A stretch of 59,137 bases of DNA from Bacillota bacterium (GTDB lineage: Bacteria > Bacillota > Limnochordia > DTU080): the NCBI GenBank assembly GCA_012838035.1, contig DUQB01000235.1:1-59137 (forward strand), read 5' to 3'. Both the position numbers and the translations under genes were made by a program. Positions 37,492 through 47,697 of this stretch are shown piece by piece (within the stretch, counting starts at the first letter, position 1; each line of letters opens with the position of its first letter). A model generated the notes under the pieces. The model did no database searches. It was not told where the DNA came from and was given only the letters and a program-made list of their open reading frames with translations.

Positions 37492-38694
37492 ATGGGAAAG
37501 CGTAGTGGAATTTCCTGGGGTGATGCAGCCGGCGGCGCATTAACCGTTGCTGCGTGCGTGCTATTGCTCTGGGACCCGGAAAACGCCATCAAAGGCGGTT
37601 TGCAGGGTCTCAAAATTTTTGGTGAGGCAGTTTTGCCCTCGCTGTTGCCTTTCTTTGTGGTAGCGGAGATACTCATCGGGTTAGGTTTGGTACATTATGT
37701 GGGTGCTTTAGTAGAACCATTGATGCGGCCTGTGTTTAACGTACCCGGTGTAGGCTCATTTGTGTGGAGCATGGGGTTAGCCGCCGGGTATCCCATGGAT
37801 GCCGTGATTACCGCCAGGTTGCGCAGAACGGGAGATTGCACCCGCATTGAAGGCGAACGTCTGCTGGCTTTTACCAATACTGCAGATCCGCTGTTCATTT
37901 TAGGGGCGGTGGCGGTTGGTATGTTGGGTATGCCGACATTAGGCGTCTATTTAGCCGCAGCGCATTACTTATCTGCCATTAGCGTAGGCATTGTGTTTCG
38001 GTATTATGGCGGAAATGATCCGGAGAGAGCGCAATTGGCTCACAAGCGGCGTGAGTCCGGTAAGACCGATGGATACTGGGCCAATGCCAAGAACGAGATG
38101 GAGAAGGCGAGGAAGCAGGACGGACGTCCTTTCGGTAGACTGCTGGCGGAGTCCATGCAGAACTCCACGCTGACTTTGCTGAAGATCGGCGGGTTCATCA
38201 TGTTTTTCGCCGCAGTCATCGAGCTGATGAACTCCACCGACCTGATGCGCTTAATCGGTCTGCCTTTGGATTGGCTACTACGGCTGATTGGCTGGGAGAG
38301 ATCACTTACAGCCGGCACTATGGCTGGAATATTGGAGCTCGATGTCGGTTCCGCGATGCTGGCGACAGCGCCGGCACCGCTGCTGCAACGCCTTACTCTG
38401 ATCAGTGCGGTAATCGGTTGGAGCGGTCTATCGGTACATGGGCAGGTAGCCAGCATTGTCAGTACCACTGATTTACGGTTGGGCAGCTATGTCAAGGCGC
38501 GTCTCCTCCATGCTCTTTTGGCTGCCCTCTATGTGCTGGGACTCTGCACGCTCCGGCCGCCTGCAATTGGTACGGCAACAGGCGCTTTAGGCACTTTTGT
38601 GTTTATGCCTTTCTTCCGAGCCGCCCTTGCCGGCGGGTTCATGGGGTTAACCATCGTGGGAGGCTACCTCTGTCACCGCAAGCGAAAACAATAG
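37492..38694 (+). CDS. ylbJ: Sporulation integral membrane protein YlbJ
   Basis: A 400-residue polytopic protein of the nucleoside-recognition (Gate) superfamily. The segments AVLPSLLPFFVVAEILIGLG, MGLAAGYPMDAVITARL, and TNTADPLFILGAVAVGML are characteristic of YlbJ. In B. subtilis it is needed for spore cortex formation. Here it separates the two halves of the Pho module and probably has no functional link to it. It follows GGTGGAGG. Confidence 0.9.
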   Translation: MGKRSGISWGDAAGGALTVAACVLLLWDPENAIKGGLQGLKIFGEAVLPSLLPFFVVAEILIGLGLVHYVGALVEPLMRPVFNVPGVGSFVWSMGLAAGYPMDAVITARLRRTGDCTRIEGERLLAFTNTADPLFILGAVAVGMLGMPTLGVYLAAAHYLSAISVGIVFRYYGGNDPERAQLAHKRRESGKTDGYWANAKNEMEKARKQDGRPFGRLLAESMQNSTLTLLKIGGFIMFFAAVIELMNSTDLMRLIGLPLDWLLRLIGWERSLTAGTMAGILELDVGSAMLATAPAPLLQRLTLISAVIGWSGLSVHGQVASIVSTTDLRLGSYVKARLLHALLAALYVLGLCTLRPPAIGTATGALGTFVFMPFFRAALAGGFMGLTIVGGYLCHRKRKQ

Positions 38695-38889
38695 CTGTCA
38701 AACGACGTTAGGTTAGTCGCCGGCAGTCCGGCGGTTGGGAGTAGTCGCTCGTACAGGGAAGAGCGCTTCGCATTAAACGCACTTAGGCGTAGCTAAATAA
38801 GAACACGCCCTCAGCCTAATAAACTGGAGAGCGTATCTTGAGAGAGCTGAGAACTGAAGGTTCATGATTAGAGAACCCTCAGCAACCCT

Positions 38890-38923
38890 AAAAGAAGGAG
38901 ACGTCGTGCGGACGCCTTCTTTT
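38890..38923. terminator. Bidirectional terminator between ylbJ and phoU
   Basis: A stem with A/T flanks, AAAAGAAGG and CCTTCTTTT as the arms around a GC-rich partly paired core. It lies between converging ylbJ and phoU, so it can serve both. Confidence 0.8.
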
Positions 38924-38943
38924 GGCAATAGCGGCATAACCAT

Positions 38944-39618
38944 TTAGGCATTGGGCGTGTTGTGCTTGTGGGCGATCCACTCGCCGGTAACCATGTAAAT
39001 GACTCGTTCGGCTACGTTGGTGGCATGATCGGCGATACGCTCCAAATAACGTGCAACGAACAGGAGTTGCACGGCCTGCCGTGCCGTGATCACATTGCCT
39101 GAGCTGACAAATTCCATCAATTCATCAAACAAGGTGGCGTAGATCTGATCTACCGCTTCGTCATCATCGACCACCTTTTGTGCCAGCTCTACATCACGCT
39201 TCACAAAGCAGTCAAGACTATCTCGCAGCATCGCTTCAGACATGCGAGCCATCTTTGGTATGTCTACCAGGGGTTTAATCAGCGGTTCCTTGCCGATCCA
39301 CAAGGTGCGTTCCGCAATATTTTCAGCATAGTCTCCCACGCGTTCCAAGTCGGTAGCGGTCTGCAAAATCGCTCCCAAAGTGCGCAGATCGCGCGCCAGA
39401 GGCTGCTGCAGGGCAATCAGTTTGAGTACGTCCTCTTCAATCTCGTTTTGCAGTCTGTCGAGTTCGTTGTCGCCGTCCAAGACGGCTTGCGCTTCTTCCA
39501 GGTCTTGGGCTTCTAAGGAATCAACAGCTTTGTTGACCGCTACTTCCGCCGCCGCGCCCAACTGTAGTAGTCGCTCCTGCAAATGCGTAAGCTGGGCATG
39601 AAATGTTTGCCGCGTCAC
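38944..39618 (-). CDS. phoU: Phosphate signalling regulator PhoU
   Basis: A 224-residue all-helical protein of two three-helix repeats, modulating PstSCAB and PhoR. Motifs include VGDYAENIAER and its repeat ERIADHATNVAERVIYM with conserved acidic-Asp metal-binding residues. It starts at a GTG with AAGGAGG upstream. It is the last gene of the minus-strand phoB-phoR-pstB-phoU operon. Confidence 0.93.
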   Translation of the reverse strand: MTRQTFHAQLTHLQERLLQLGAAAEVAVNKAVDSLEAQDLEEAQAVLDGDNELDRLQNEIEEDVLKLIALQQPLARDLRTLGAILQTATDLERVGDYAENIAERTLWIGKEPLIKPLVDIPKMARMSEAMLRDSLDCFVKRDVELAQKVVDDDEAVDQIYATLFDELMEFVSSGNVITARQAVQLLFVARYLERIADHATNVAERVIYMVTGEWIAHKHNTPNA

Positions 39619-39645
39619 TATCGAATGCCTCCTTGTGCAGAGCTA

Positions 39646-40431
39646 TTAGCCGAAGCGCCCGGTAATGTAATCCTCCGTACGTGGGTCCTTGGGTTTCTCA
39701 AACACCCTATCGGTTCTATCGTACTCGATTAACTCACCAGATAAAAAGAATGCCGTGTAGTCACTTACACGTCCGGCTTGTTGCATATTGTGGGTGACTA
39801 TCACTATTGTAACATCATTTACCAGTTCGGTTATCAAATCCTCTATTTTTGCCGTGGATATCGGATCTAATGCGGATGCCGGCTCATCCATCAGTAATAC
39901 GTCCGGCTCAACCGCCAAAGCACGAGCAATACACAAACGCTGTTGTTGGCCGCCGGAAAGCTCCAAGGCCGACATGCGCAGCCGATCTTTGACTTCATCC
40001 CATAACGCCGCGCGCTGGAGGCTGCGCTCCACAATATCGTTGAGCCGAGAACGGTTACGCATGCCTTGGCGACGCGGTCCGTAGGCGATATTCTCATAAA
40101 TGGATTTTGGGAAGGGGTTAGGTCGTTGAAAGACCATGCCTACGCGGCGGCGCAAGTCCGGCAGATCGACGTTGGGCTTATAGATGTCCACATCATCCAC
40201 CAACACTTGCCCGGTAATGCGTGCATTAGGGATGAGGTCGTTCATCCGGTTCAACGAGCGGAGGAAGGTAGACTTGCCGCAACCTGAGGGGCCGATTAAG
40301 GCCGTTACCGTATTCTCGGCGATATCTATGTTTATGCCCTTTAGAGCCTCGGTTTCGCCATAATACAAATGGAGATCGCGGGTGGATATCTTGTCCTGTC
40401 TTTTCGTCGTCTTGGCCGTTGCCGTCTGCAA
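39646..40431 (-). CDS. pstB: Phosphate ABC transporter ATPase PstB
   Basis: A 261-residue ATPase powering phosphate import. Walker A is GPSGCGKST, the signature LSGGQQQRL, Walker [14 protein letters not shown], and switch His is in [12 protein letters not shown]-loop [18 protein letters not shown] is typical of PstB. It lies on the opposite strand from pstC-pstA. Confidence 0.95.
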   Translation of the reverse strand: MQTATAKTTKRQDKISTRDLHLYYGETEALKGINIDIAENTVTALIGPSGCGKSTFLRSLNRMNDLIPNARITGQVLVDDVDIYKPNVDLPDLRRRVGMVFQRPNPFPKSIYENIAYGPRRQGMRNRSRLNDIVERSLQRAALWDEVKDRLRMSALELSGGQQQRLCIARALAVEPDVLLMDEPASALDPISTAKIEDLITELVNDVTIVIVTHNMQQAGRVSDYTAFFLSGELIEYDRTDRVFEKPKDPRTEDYITGRFG

Positions 40432-40499
40432 TTGGTCCTACCTCCTGAGTCGTAATGCCTTATATAAAAACAAAAAATGGCGCTGAAATCAACCGTTTG

Positions 40500-42293
40500 T
40501 CAAGGAGTATCGGTTACGTCTACGCGGCATAAGTCGAACCAGAAGGTAGAACCTTTTCCGGGTTGACTCTCTACGCCGACATGTCCGCCATGTTGTTCAA
40601 TGGTGTGTTTAACAATCGCTAAACCCAAGCCGGTACCGCCCATCTGGCGAGAGCGTGCCTTATCGACTCGGTAGAAGCGCTCAAAAATCCGTTCTGTGTG
40701 TCTGCGCTCTATTCCCGGACCATTGTCTTTTATCATAAAGCGAACATATCCATTCTGTAAATCCTTATACTCCAGCGTAATGCGCCCGCCGGGCGGCGTG
40801 TATTTGACGGCATTATCCAGCAGGTTGATCAGTACTTGGTCGATCATGGCGGTGTCGGCCCATACAAGCGGTACCGGCCGGTCAATAACGCTCACTTCAT
40901 GCCGCTTGGCATTGATTTTCGGCCGGAGTAGGTGGACCGCGTGAGCCGCCAGGTGAGCGGGATGCGCCGCTTCCAACCGTAACTGTGTTTCAGATGACTC
41001 AAGTCGTGCCAACCTTAACAGATCTTCCACCATGAACACCAGGTTATCCGTCTCTTCTTCAACTATTTCCAGGTAACTGTTGCATTCATCCGGGTCCTCC
41101 GTCTCTTTCAGCGTCTCAATAAAACCCTTGATCGCCGTGAGTGGCGTTCTCAGCTCATGAGAAACATTGGCCACAAAATCTTGGCGGACGCGTTCCAAAC
41201 GGCGGAGTTCGGTTACATCGCGTAGGACGGCCATGGCCCCGACCAAGCCGTTGCCTTCTCCTAATGCATTTACTGAGGATACGGTGACATCCAACAAGCG
41301 TTCGATAGGTCTATGTAAAACCAGTTCGAACTCCAGCCGTTCTTTCTCCTTGAGTACCCGATGCATGGCGTTTACTAATTGTGGTTGCCGAATCGTCTCC
41401 ACCAGGGGGCGGCGTTCAGCCGGCTGTGTTGTGATGCCGAATAGCTCCATAGCCGCAGGATTCAACAATAATAGGTTAGCCTGATTGTCGACAGCCAAAA
41501 CGCCGTCGCTCATCGTGTTTAGAATATACTCCAGTTCCTGCCGGCGCTCCGCTAGTTGGTTCAGCTGTTCTTCCAGATGCGAGGCTAAGCGATTGAAGGA
41601 CATGCCCAGCTGACCGAGTTCGGAGTAGGTTGTGACCGGTACGCGGGCGCTGAAGTCTCCCTCAATCATCTGCTCCGACAATGAAGCCATTTGCCTGATC
41701 ATATCGCCGGTGCGCTTAACTACGGCAAAAGCCAGTAGTAAACCGATGGCGATGATCAATACGGCAATCCACAGTAGGCGGCGGTATGTAGTTTCCACAT
41801 GTTCATTGTGGCCGGTCATGGGCATGGCGAGGCGGATGACGTAAGGGGACGAGGTACTCGCAGGTAAGGCGACATAAAGGATTTCCGTCCCCGTCTGCAT
41901 ATCCGGCCGTACGTCTTGACCGATATGACCTGCCAGGGCTGCTTGCACTTCAGGATGATCGGCGGAATCGACCTGGCCGGCGGATGCGGCAGACACCGAT
42001 CCCTCGGCAGTGAAGAAGGTAACCTGTTTCTCCGTAAGCTGCGCTACATAACGCGCCGCCGCCGCCAAAGCGCTCGGCTCAGGTGAAGCGGCGCCGTCCT
42101 CGTCTGCAGGATGCGGGAGCAGGTCGGCTAACAAATCTCTCATCAGGGCGGCTTGCTCTACAAGCGCTTGTGCGGCAGTTGCGCGCAAATAGGCTTTGTT
42201 ATTGGAGGAGAGGTATTGCGCACTGAGAATCGCGGCTACCGCGAGCACTACCGAAAGTAGCGCAGTGAGGCGGAAGTAGAGACTTCTAGGCAT
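40500..42293 (-). CDS. phoR: Sensor histidine kinase PhoR
   Basis: A 597-residue kinase. Two N-terminal transmembrane segments flank a periplasmic region of about 140 residues; then come a HAMP domain and a PAS domain (LEYILNTMSDGVLAVDNQ). The H box is NVSHELRTPLTAIKGF, followed by the ATPase N and G boxes NLLDNAVKYTPPGG and GGTGLGLAIVK. It overlaps phoB by 8 bp, which supports pairing. The PhoR assignment rests on the Pho neighbours. Confidence 0.92.
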   Translation of the reverse strand: MPRSLYFRLTALLSVVLAVAAILSAQYLSSNNKAYLRATAAQALVEQAALMRDLLADLLPHPADEDGAASPEPSALAAAARYVAQLTEKQVTFFTAEGSVSAASAGQVDSADHPEVQAALAGHIGQDVRPDMQTGTEILYVALPASTSSPYVIRLAMPMTGHNEHVETTYRRLLWIAVLIIAIGLLLAFAVVKRTGDMIRQMASLSEQMIEGDFSARVPVTTYSELGQLGMSFNRLASHLEEQLNQLAERRQELEYILNTMSDGVLAVDNQANLLLLNPAAMELFGITTQPAERRPLVETIRQPQLVNAMHRVLKEKERLEFELVLHRPIERLLDVTVSSVNALGEGNGLVGAMAVLRDVTELRRLERVRQDFVANVSHELRTPLTAIKGFIETLKETEDPDECNSYLEIVEEETDNLVFMVEDLLRLARLESSETQLRLEAAHPAHLAAHAVHLLRPKINAKRHEVSVIDRPVPLVWADTAMIDQVLINLLDNAVKYTPPGGRITLEYKDLQNGYVRFMIKDNGPGIERRHTERIFERFYRVDKARSRQMGGTGLGLAIVKHTIEQHGGHVGVESQPGKGSTFWFDLCRVDVTDTP

Positions 42294-42978
42294 CTGTCTC
42301 TTCTTTCCAGCGGTACCCTACTCCATGGACGGTCTCTATAAAGTAGGGATTGTTGGGATCATCATTCAGTTTCTGACGTAAGCGTCGTACATGAACGTCC
42401 ACCGTACGTGTTCCACCGGTATACTCATACCCCCAGAGATTATACAGCAGCTCATCTCGGGTAAAGGCGCGTCCTTTGCTTTGCATCAGCGATACGAGAA
42501 GATCGAACTCCTTGGGAGTGAGGTCCAACGCTTCATCGTTAAGCGTTGCGCGGTGCCGGAGCAAGTCTACACGCACGCCTTTGGATGAGAGGGTGGCGGC
42601 ATCCGACAGGTCTGACGCGGTTCGTCGCAAAACCGCCTTAACCCGAGCTACGAGCTCCCGGGGAGAGAAAGGTTTCGTAATGTAATCGTCGGCGCCGACT
42701 TCTAAACCCCAAACCTTCTCCATCTCGGTGTTTTTCGCCGTAATCATGATGATCGGCGTGGAATCGGTTTTGCGGATGCGTTCGCACACTTCAAATCCGT
42801 CCAAGCCCGGCAACATCACATCGAGAAGGATGAGCGCGGGGCGCTCTGATTGCGCCTTCTCCAATGCTTCCAAACCGTCGGAAGCGGTGACTACCGTATA
42901 CCCGGCACGTTGCAGGGCTACACTTACCAGCGTAAGAATATGTGGTTCATCGTCAACAACGAGGATTTTCTCCGGCAT
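42286..42978 (-). CDS. phoB: Phosphate response regulator PhoB/PhoP (OmpR family)
   Basis: About 230 residues. The receiver domain has KILVVDDEPHI (acidic pocket), the phosphorylated aspartate in LILLDVMLPGLDG and the ITAKNTEME switch region. A C-terminal winged helix follows: LTPKEFDLLVSLMQSKGRAF and RTVDVHVRRLRQKL. It activates phosphate-starvation genes. ATG at 42978 fits GGAG at six bases; an upstream ATG at 42990 is an alternative. Confidence 0.93.
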   Translation of the reverse strand: MPEKILVVDDEPHILTLVSVALQRAGYTVVTASDGLEALEKAQSERPALILLDVMLPGLDGFEVCERIRKTDSTPIIMITAKNTEMEKVWGLEVGADDYITKPFSPRELVARVKAVLRRTASDLSDAATLSSKGVRVDLLRHRATLNDEALDLTPKEFDLLVSLMQSKGRAFTRDELLYNLWGYEYTGGTRTVDVHVRRLRQKLNDDPNNPYFIETVHGVGYRWKEETDA

Positions 42979-43322
42979 CGCTGTCTCCATTCATAAGATT
43001 TGGCGTGCAAGGAGTATGGCGTAGGATTGTTTTACTCGTTGCCCCATCATATATATGATAACGAATTTCTTAGGAAAAAGGACGTGTTGGGGCGGACTTC
43101 CGGGTTAATATACCGTAACTTGGCGTTCGGTGTTGCTGCATGCTTCGCCGGAAAACCGCCGATACCTCTCATTTGGCTTTGCACGGGACATGTTCTACAT
43201 TGTCTGTCCCGCTTTGACGGTTTTTTCCGGGAACCTGTCGTTTTGGGGCTCAAATAGCGCAGGATAAGCCATTATCATGCTAGAACGTTATGCTTAAGCG
43301 TTCATGTCAGGAGGGTATTTTG
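42979..43322. other. Intergenic region between phoB and ylbF
   Basis: About 340 bp between divergent genes. A perfect 14-bp palindrome (ATCATATATATGAT) lies at 43046-43059, upstream of phoB, a candidate operator. No protein gene is supported. Confidence 0.55.
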
Positions 43323-43778
43323 ATGGATCCGCGCATTCGCGTAAAAGCTGAAGAGCTAGGCAAAATGTTGGCTGCCTCCGAGGAGTACGTTGCTCTACAA
43401 AAGGCTCGTGCTGTTTTAGAGGAGCATTCGGCTGCTAAAATCATGTTGAATGACGTACAAAAAAGGCAGGAGGCGCTACGTAACAAACAGATGGCAGGTG
43501 AGGAGATCACTGATCAAGAGATCCAAGACTTTCAGCGGGCGACGCAGATTGTGTCGATGAACCCATATGTGCGTCAGATGCTGGAAGCGGAGATGTCCTT
43601 CAGCCGCATGCTGCAACAGGTGCAGCGCGTACTGTTCGCACCGCTTGGTATAGAACTGCCCGAAGACGAGCCGGACGGCGCGGAAGCAACGGAAGAGGAT
43701 GCGGCGGCTGCGGCGAAGAAAGCTGAAGAAGAGGCTGCTAAGGAAGCCCGCAAGCGTTTATGGGTACCCGGTAGGTAG
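43323..43778 (+). CDS. YlbF/YmcA family regulator
   Basis: About 151 residues. The N-terminal helical domain (AEELGKMLAASEEYVALQKAR and MNPYVRQMLEAE) is that of the Com_YlbF family, which modulates RNase Y and competence or biofilm genes in Bacillota. The C-terminal tail is an Ala/Glu-rich helix, probably a low-complexity extension. The start at 43323 follows GGAGGG at seven bases. asnS follows 60 bp downstream on the same strand. Confidence 0.82.
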   Translation: MDPRIRVKAEELGKMLAASEEYVALQKARAVLEEHSAAKIMLNDVQKRQEALRNKQMAGEEITDQEIQDFQRATQIVSMNPYVRQMLEAEMSFSRMLQQVQRVLFAPLGIELPEDEPDGAEATEEDAAAAAKKAEEEAAKEARKRLWVPGR

Positions 43779-43837
43779 GTTTGTCGGCGGGAAGGATGGA
43801 TGACGACTGAACCCCAATGCGGGAGGTGGATAGGTAC

Positions 43838-45136
43838 GTGGCAGGCGAACATGTATATGTCGAAAATTTGGGGCAATACGATGGCCGGGCGGTAACCGTC
43901 AAGGGCTGGATATACCACAAGCGCTCAAGCGGTAAAATACAGTTCTTGGTGGTACGCGACGGTACGGGCATCGTCCAGTGCGTAGTACTGAAGAATGAGG
44001 TTTCGGAGGAAATCTTCGCTCTGGCGCAAAGGCTTACACAGGAGTCCGCGGTGGAAGTGACGGGAACGGTACGCTCCGATAAGCGCGCCCCCGGTGGTTA
44101 TGAGTTGACGCTTACCGGAGTAAACCTGGTGCATCTGGCGGAAGAGTATCCGATTACTCCCAAAGAGCACGGCGTAGAGTTTCTCATGGATCACCGTCAT
44201 CTATGGTTGCGTTCAAGGCGGCAACATGCCGTTTTGCGCATTCGCAGCACGTTGATCAAGGCTTGTCGCGATTTTCTGGACGACAGAGGCTTCATACTGG
44301 TGGATTCGCCGATTTTAACGCCCGCGGCTGTGGAGGGCACAACCACGCTGTTTGAGACCGACTATTTCGATACCAAGGCTTACTTAAGCCAAAGCGGTCA
44401 GCTTTATAGCGAGGCGGCGGCGATGGCCGTGGGTAAGGCATATTGCTTCGGACCTACGTTTCGCGCCGAAAAGTCGAAAACACGGCGGCATCTGATGGAG
44501 TTTTGGATGATTGAGCCGGAGGTTGCTTTTGCCACATCGGAAACCAATATGGATTTGCAAGAGCAGTTTGTCAGTTATATTGTGCAAACCGTGTTGGAAC
44601 AGAGAAAGCCGGAGTTGGAATTACTCGAACGTGAATTGAGCAAACTGGACGCAGTGCGACCGCCATTCCCGCGCATCTCCTATGACGAAGCGGTAGAACG
44701 GTTGCAGCAGGCCGGTTCAGATATCATATGGGGCGAGGATCTGGGCGGCGACGACGAAACCGTTTTGGCCAACCAGTTCGACCGACCCGTGATGGTGTAT
44801 AACTATCCTACCGCGATCAAGGCGTTCTACATGCAGCCTAATCCGGAGCGACCGGAGGTTGTGCTCTGCAACGACATGTTGGCGCCGGAAGGATATGGCG
44901 AAATTATCGGCGGCGGGCAGCGTATCCATGATTATGACCTGTTGCGGCAACGGTTAAGTGAACATAACCTGCCGGAAGAACCTTATCGGTGGTATCTGGA
45001 CCTAAGGCGCTACGGCAGCGTACCGCATGCCGGCTTCGGTATGGGGATCGAACGCACGGTCGCCTGGATATGCGGGCTGCAGCATGTGCGAGAAACGATT
45101 CCTTTCGCCCGTATGCTGAATCGCATCTACCCATAG
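43838..45136 (+). CDS. asnS: Asparaginyl-tRNA synthetase
   Basis: About 432 residues, a class II synthetase charging tRNA-Asn. The N-terminal OB-fold begins [20 protein letters not shown]; motif 2 is [21 protein letters not shown], usual in AsnRS; motif 3 is [16 protein letters not shown] shorter frame is preferred: a GTG at 43838 fits GGGAGG at about 11 bases, while the ATG at 43817 lacks a good site. The preceding ylbF may be cotranscribed. Confidence 0.94.
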   Translation: MAGEHVYVENLGQYDGRAVTVKGWIYHKRSSGKIQFLVVRDGTGIVQCVVLKNEVSEEIFALAQRLTQESAVEVTGTVRSDKRAPGGYELTLTGVNLVHLAEEYPITPKEHGVEFLMDHRHLWLRSRRQHAVLRIRSTLIKACRDFLDDRGFILVDSPILTPAAVEGTTTLFETDYFDTKAYLSQSGQLYSEAAAMAVGKAYCFGPTFRAEKSKTRRHLMEFWMIEPEVAFATSETNMDLQEQFVSYIVQTVLEQRKPELELLERELSKLDAVRPPFPRISYDEAVERLQQAGSDIIWGEDLGGDDETVLANQFDRPVMVYNYPTAIKAFYMQPNPERPEVVLCNDMLAPEGYGEIIGGGQRIHDYDLLRQRLSEHNLPEEPYRWYLDLRRYGSVPHAGFGMGIERTVAWICGLQHVRETIPFARMLNRIYP

Positions 45137-45147
45137 TCGAATGGAAC

Positions 45148-45186
45148 ACAGCGAGTGGCAACTGATTATGCAACTCGCTGTTTATT
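45148..45186. terminator. Terminator between asnS and yqhV
   Basis: Arms ACAGCGAGT/ACTCGCTGT with a loop of about 16 bases, then TTTATTT. It is shared by converging genes. Confidence 0.7.
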
Positions 45187-45237
45187 TAACCGCAATTTCG
45201 CTTGCTTAAGATTAACAAGATATTTACGAAGGGGTTT

Positions 45238-45507
45238 CTAGCTGCGTGTACCGACGAGGATGCAGATTACGCCGGTAATGATGAAGGTCAGCTTGTGGAG
45301 AGATACCTGGCCGGCCAAACCTACTAGACCAAGCGTGCTGACCAGGACGAGGATCGTAGGACCTACAAAACCGAGCAAGCCGTTGATGCGCATGGCGACG
45401 TTCAAATTCATGGACGAGAGCATCAAAAGAGCGGCTATCAGCTCGATGGTACCGGATAAGAAGCGGAGAAACGACATGCCGACGACCAGCTTCAAATCTG
45501 CGTTCAA
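45238..45507 (-). CDS. yqhV: YqhV family (DUF2619) membrane protein
   Basis: About 89 residues with three transmembrane helices. The segment FLSGTIELIAALLMLSSMNLN and the GFVGPTILVLVSTLGLVGLA are typical of YqhV. In Bacillota yqhV is often near spore or efp genes, but its function is unknown. A longer frame from 45582 is possible; I choose the TTG at 45507 because AGGGAG is nine bases upstream. Confidence 0.75.
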   Translation of the reverse strand: MNADLKLVVGMSFLRFLSGTIELIAALLMLSSMNLNVAMRINGLLGFVGPTILVLVSTLGLVGLAGQVSLHKLTFIITGVICILVGTRS

Positions 45508-45616
45508 TGGCTGTAGCTCCCTCAAGTTGCTTACTTCACGATACTTGTCGGTGTAATGATATGCCGCGCCCGATGTCCTCATGCGCTTGCATAATACCGC
45601 CTGAATAGCGAATTAG

Positions 45617-45625
45617 TGGTATAAT
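45617..45625 (+). promoter_or_regulatory. Extended -10 promoter for glyA
   Basis: TGGTATAAT gives an extended -10 (TG-N-TATAAT), about 80 bases before glyA. No good -35 is present, which is consistent with an extended -10 promoter. Confidence 0.6.
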
Positions 45626-45703
45626 GAAGCCTAATCATAACTTGCGTTCGTCTTGCATGTTGCCGGTTATGCCATCTTTTGAGCCATGTTAAGGAGTGAT
45701 ACT

Positions 45704-46951
45704 ATGCATACGCCGTTGCATATGGTCGATCCGGAGATCTATGCTGCCATACAACAAGAAACCAAGCGTCAAGAAGACAAGATTGAACTGATCGCATCAG
45801 AGAACTTTGTCAGCGCGGCTGTGCGTGAAGCGCAGGGTTCGGTGCTTACCAACAAGTACGCCGAGGGATATCCGGGAAAACGCTATTACGGCGGCTGCGA
45901 GTATGTAGATATCGCCGAGAGTTTGGCCATTGAGCGGGCAAAGCGGCTTTTTGGCGCTGAACATGCCAATGTGCAGCCTCACTCCGGTGCGCAAGCCAAC
46001 CAAGCCGTCTATTTTGCGGCTCTTCAACCCGGCGATACCGTGTTGGGGATGGCGTTGCCCCATGGCGGACATCTTACACACGGCAGTCCGGTCAACCTCT
46101 CCGGAAAATGGTTCAATTTCGTGTCCTATGGGGTTAATAAGGAGACTGAGCGGATTGACCATGACGAACTGCTTAAGCTGGCTAAAGAACATAAGCCCAA
46201 GCTTATCGTCGCCGGCGCCAGCGCTTATCCGCGCATCATCGACTTTGCCGCATTTCGTGCCGTATGTGACGAAGTAGGGGCGTTGCTGATGGTGGACATG
46301 GCGCATATCGCCGGTTTAGTAGCTGCAGGTCTGCATCCCAGTCCGATACCTTATGCCGACTTCACTACGACGACGACGCATAAGACATTGCGCGGACCGC
46401 GGGGCGGTATGATTCTGTGCGGTGCCGATCAGGCCGCCGCCGTGAACAAGGCTATATTCCCCGGTACGCAGGGCGGGCCTTTGATGCACGTGATCGCGGC
46501 TAAGGCCGTGGCTTTGAAAGAAGCGCTTTCACTTGAATTCCGCACGTATCAGGAGCAAGTCGTAACCAATGCTCAAGCCTTGGCGACGAGGTTGCTGGAG
46601 CGAGGTTACAAGTTGATATCGGGCGGCACCGATAATCACCTGTTGTTAGTAAACGTCAAGGTCAAAGGCATTACGGGTAAAGACGCGCAAACGGCGCTGG
46701 ATTCCATCGGCGTTACCGTGAACAAGAATACCATCCCTTGGGACGAAGAGAGCCCCTTTGTCACCAGCGGCATTCGCTTGGGCACTCCGGCGGTTACCAC
46801 ACGCGGTATGGGTGTGGATGAGATGCGGGAGATCGCCGCGCTCATCGATGAGACTTTGACTGCGGCGGCAGCCGATCGGCTTGATGCCGTGCACGATGAT
46901 TTGGCGGCTAGAGTGAGAGCGCTCAACGCGGCATTTCCGCTCTACAAGTAA
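45704..46951 (+). CDS. glyA: Serine hydroxymethyltransferase
   Basis: A 415-residue PLP enzyme making glycine and methylenetetrahydrofolate from serine. [37 protein letters not shown] and the PLP-lysine segment [15 protein letters not shown]-like ([18 protein letters not shown]) are conserved. The ATG at 45704 follows AAGGAG; an ATG at 45686 is upstream of the site. The gene ends before a clear terminator. Confidence 0.96.
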   Translation: MHTPLHMVDPEIYAAIQQETKRQEDKIELIASENFVSAAVREAQGSVLTNKYAEGYPGKRYYGGCEYVDIAESLAIERAKRLFGAEHANVQPHSGAQANQAVYFAALQPGDTVLGMALPHGGHLTHGSPVNLSGKWFNFVSYGVNKETERIDHDELLKLAKEHKPKLIVAGASAYPRIIDFAAFRAVCDEVGALLMVDMAHIAGLVAAGLHPSPIPYADFTTTTTHKTLRGPRGGMILCGADQAAAVNKAIFPGTQGGPLMHVIAAKAVALKEALSLEFRTYQEQVVTNAQALATRLLERGYKLISGGTDNHLLLVNVKVKGITGKDAQTALDSIGVTVNKNTIPWDEESPFVTSGIRLGTPAVTTRGMGVDEMREIAALIDETLTAAAADRLDAVHDDLAARVRALNAAFPLYK

Positions 46952-46986
46952 TTGTCTGCCGTAGCTGAAGTATAGGTAGTATAGCG

Positions 46987-47024
46987 GCTGTTCAACACCG
47001 GAAAGGCGTTGAACAGCTTTTTTG
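46987..47024 (+). terminator. Terminator after glyA
   Basis: Perfect 10-bp stem GCTGTTCAAC/GTTGAACAGC with an 11-base loop and six T residues. Confidence 0.93.
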
Positions 47025-47218
47025 TTTTGTTGCAACCACCAAGTTGGGGTGCAAAAGGCAGCATATGTGAGAAACGTGGAGTTGCGGTGTAAGAGGACAA
47101 CCGGCATTAGGGGCTGTCATTTCTGTCTAACGCCTGATTTTTGCGTTTGGTTTGTCTGCCCGGTATGCGGTATGCTGAGTGCGCAGCCGCTGCGTGAGGG
47201 GCCAAAGGAGTATGCTAA

Positions 47219-47623
47219 ATGTCGAAACACACGGTACGTCTCGCTACAGTAATGGCACTTCTCCTGGTGTTTTCCCAAATAGCAAGCGCGGCAAGTCCGT
47301 TCATTCCGGTCAAAAGCAAGCCGATGAAAAGCTACGGCGTCTTTTTACCTGCAGCCGTGGAGTTGGACGACAAAGAGTTGGCGGAGATTGAGGGCGAAGG
47401 CTTAGTAGCAGGGGTTCTCGGGGCAGTGGCCGGAGCGGTTACCGGGGCGATATCCTATACGGTTGGGTATGTATGGGACGTCTATATTGACGATGCCCTG
47501 GCGAATTTCTTTGGAGAAGGCGGCACGGACGAAGACGATCCCGTATGGGAATGGAGCAGTTTCTACGACTCCGCAGGTAAAGGGGTCATCACAGGCTTCT
47601 TGGGCGGATTAATCATGCCGTAG
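47219..47623 (+). CDS. Sec-exported small protein with a double-glycine-like leader motif (candidate peptide precursor)
   Basis: 134 residues. Residues 1-25 form a Sec signal peptide (hydrophobic VMALLLVF, cleavage near ASA). After a short linker, residues 49-61 read LDDKELAEIEGEG. Relative to bacteriocin-type leaders cut by C39 peptidases, L49, E53, L54, I57 and G59 fall at positions -12, -8, -7, -4 and -2. Position -1 is E60 instead of Gly/Ala/Ser, then G61. Next comes a Gly/Ala-rich hydrophobic stretch (62-86), then an acidic part (GEGGTDEDDP), then a Gly-rich end. A C39-type peptidase is encoded 580 bp downstream. Starts at an ATG after AAAGGAG. I infer a secreted substrate of that peptidase; its final product is unknown. 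Confidence 0.72.
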   Translation: MSKHTVRLATVMALLLVFSQIASAASPFIPVKSKPMKSYGVFLPAAVELDDKELAEIEGEGLVAGVLGAVAGAVTGAISYTVGYVWDVYIDDALANFFGEGGTDEDDPVWEWSSFYDSAGKGVITGFLGGLIMP

Positions 47624-47638
47624 GTTCTTCTTGCGGCT

Positions 47639-47669
47639 GTTGTGGGAGGAAGTCGCTTCCTCCCACAAC
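47639..47669 (+). other. Perfect 14-bp hairpin after the precursor gene
   Basis: GTTGTGGGAGGAAG, loop TCG, then CTTCCTCCCACAAC. No T run follows. It starts about 16 bp after the stop codon. It could protect the upstream mRNA or partly terminate transcription, raising precursor output over the downstream genes. Confidence 0.7.
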
Positions 47670-47697
47670 CGGTAAATTGGGAAAGGAGAGACGCCAT

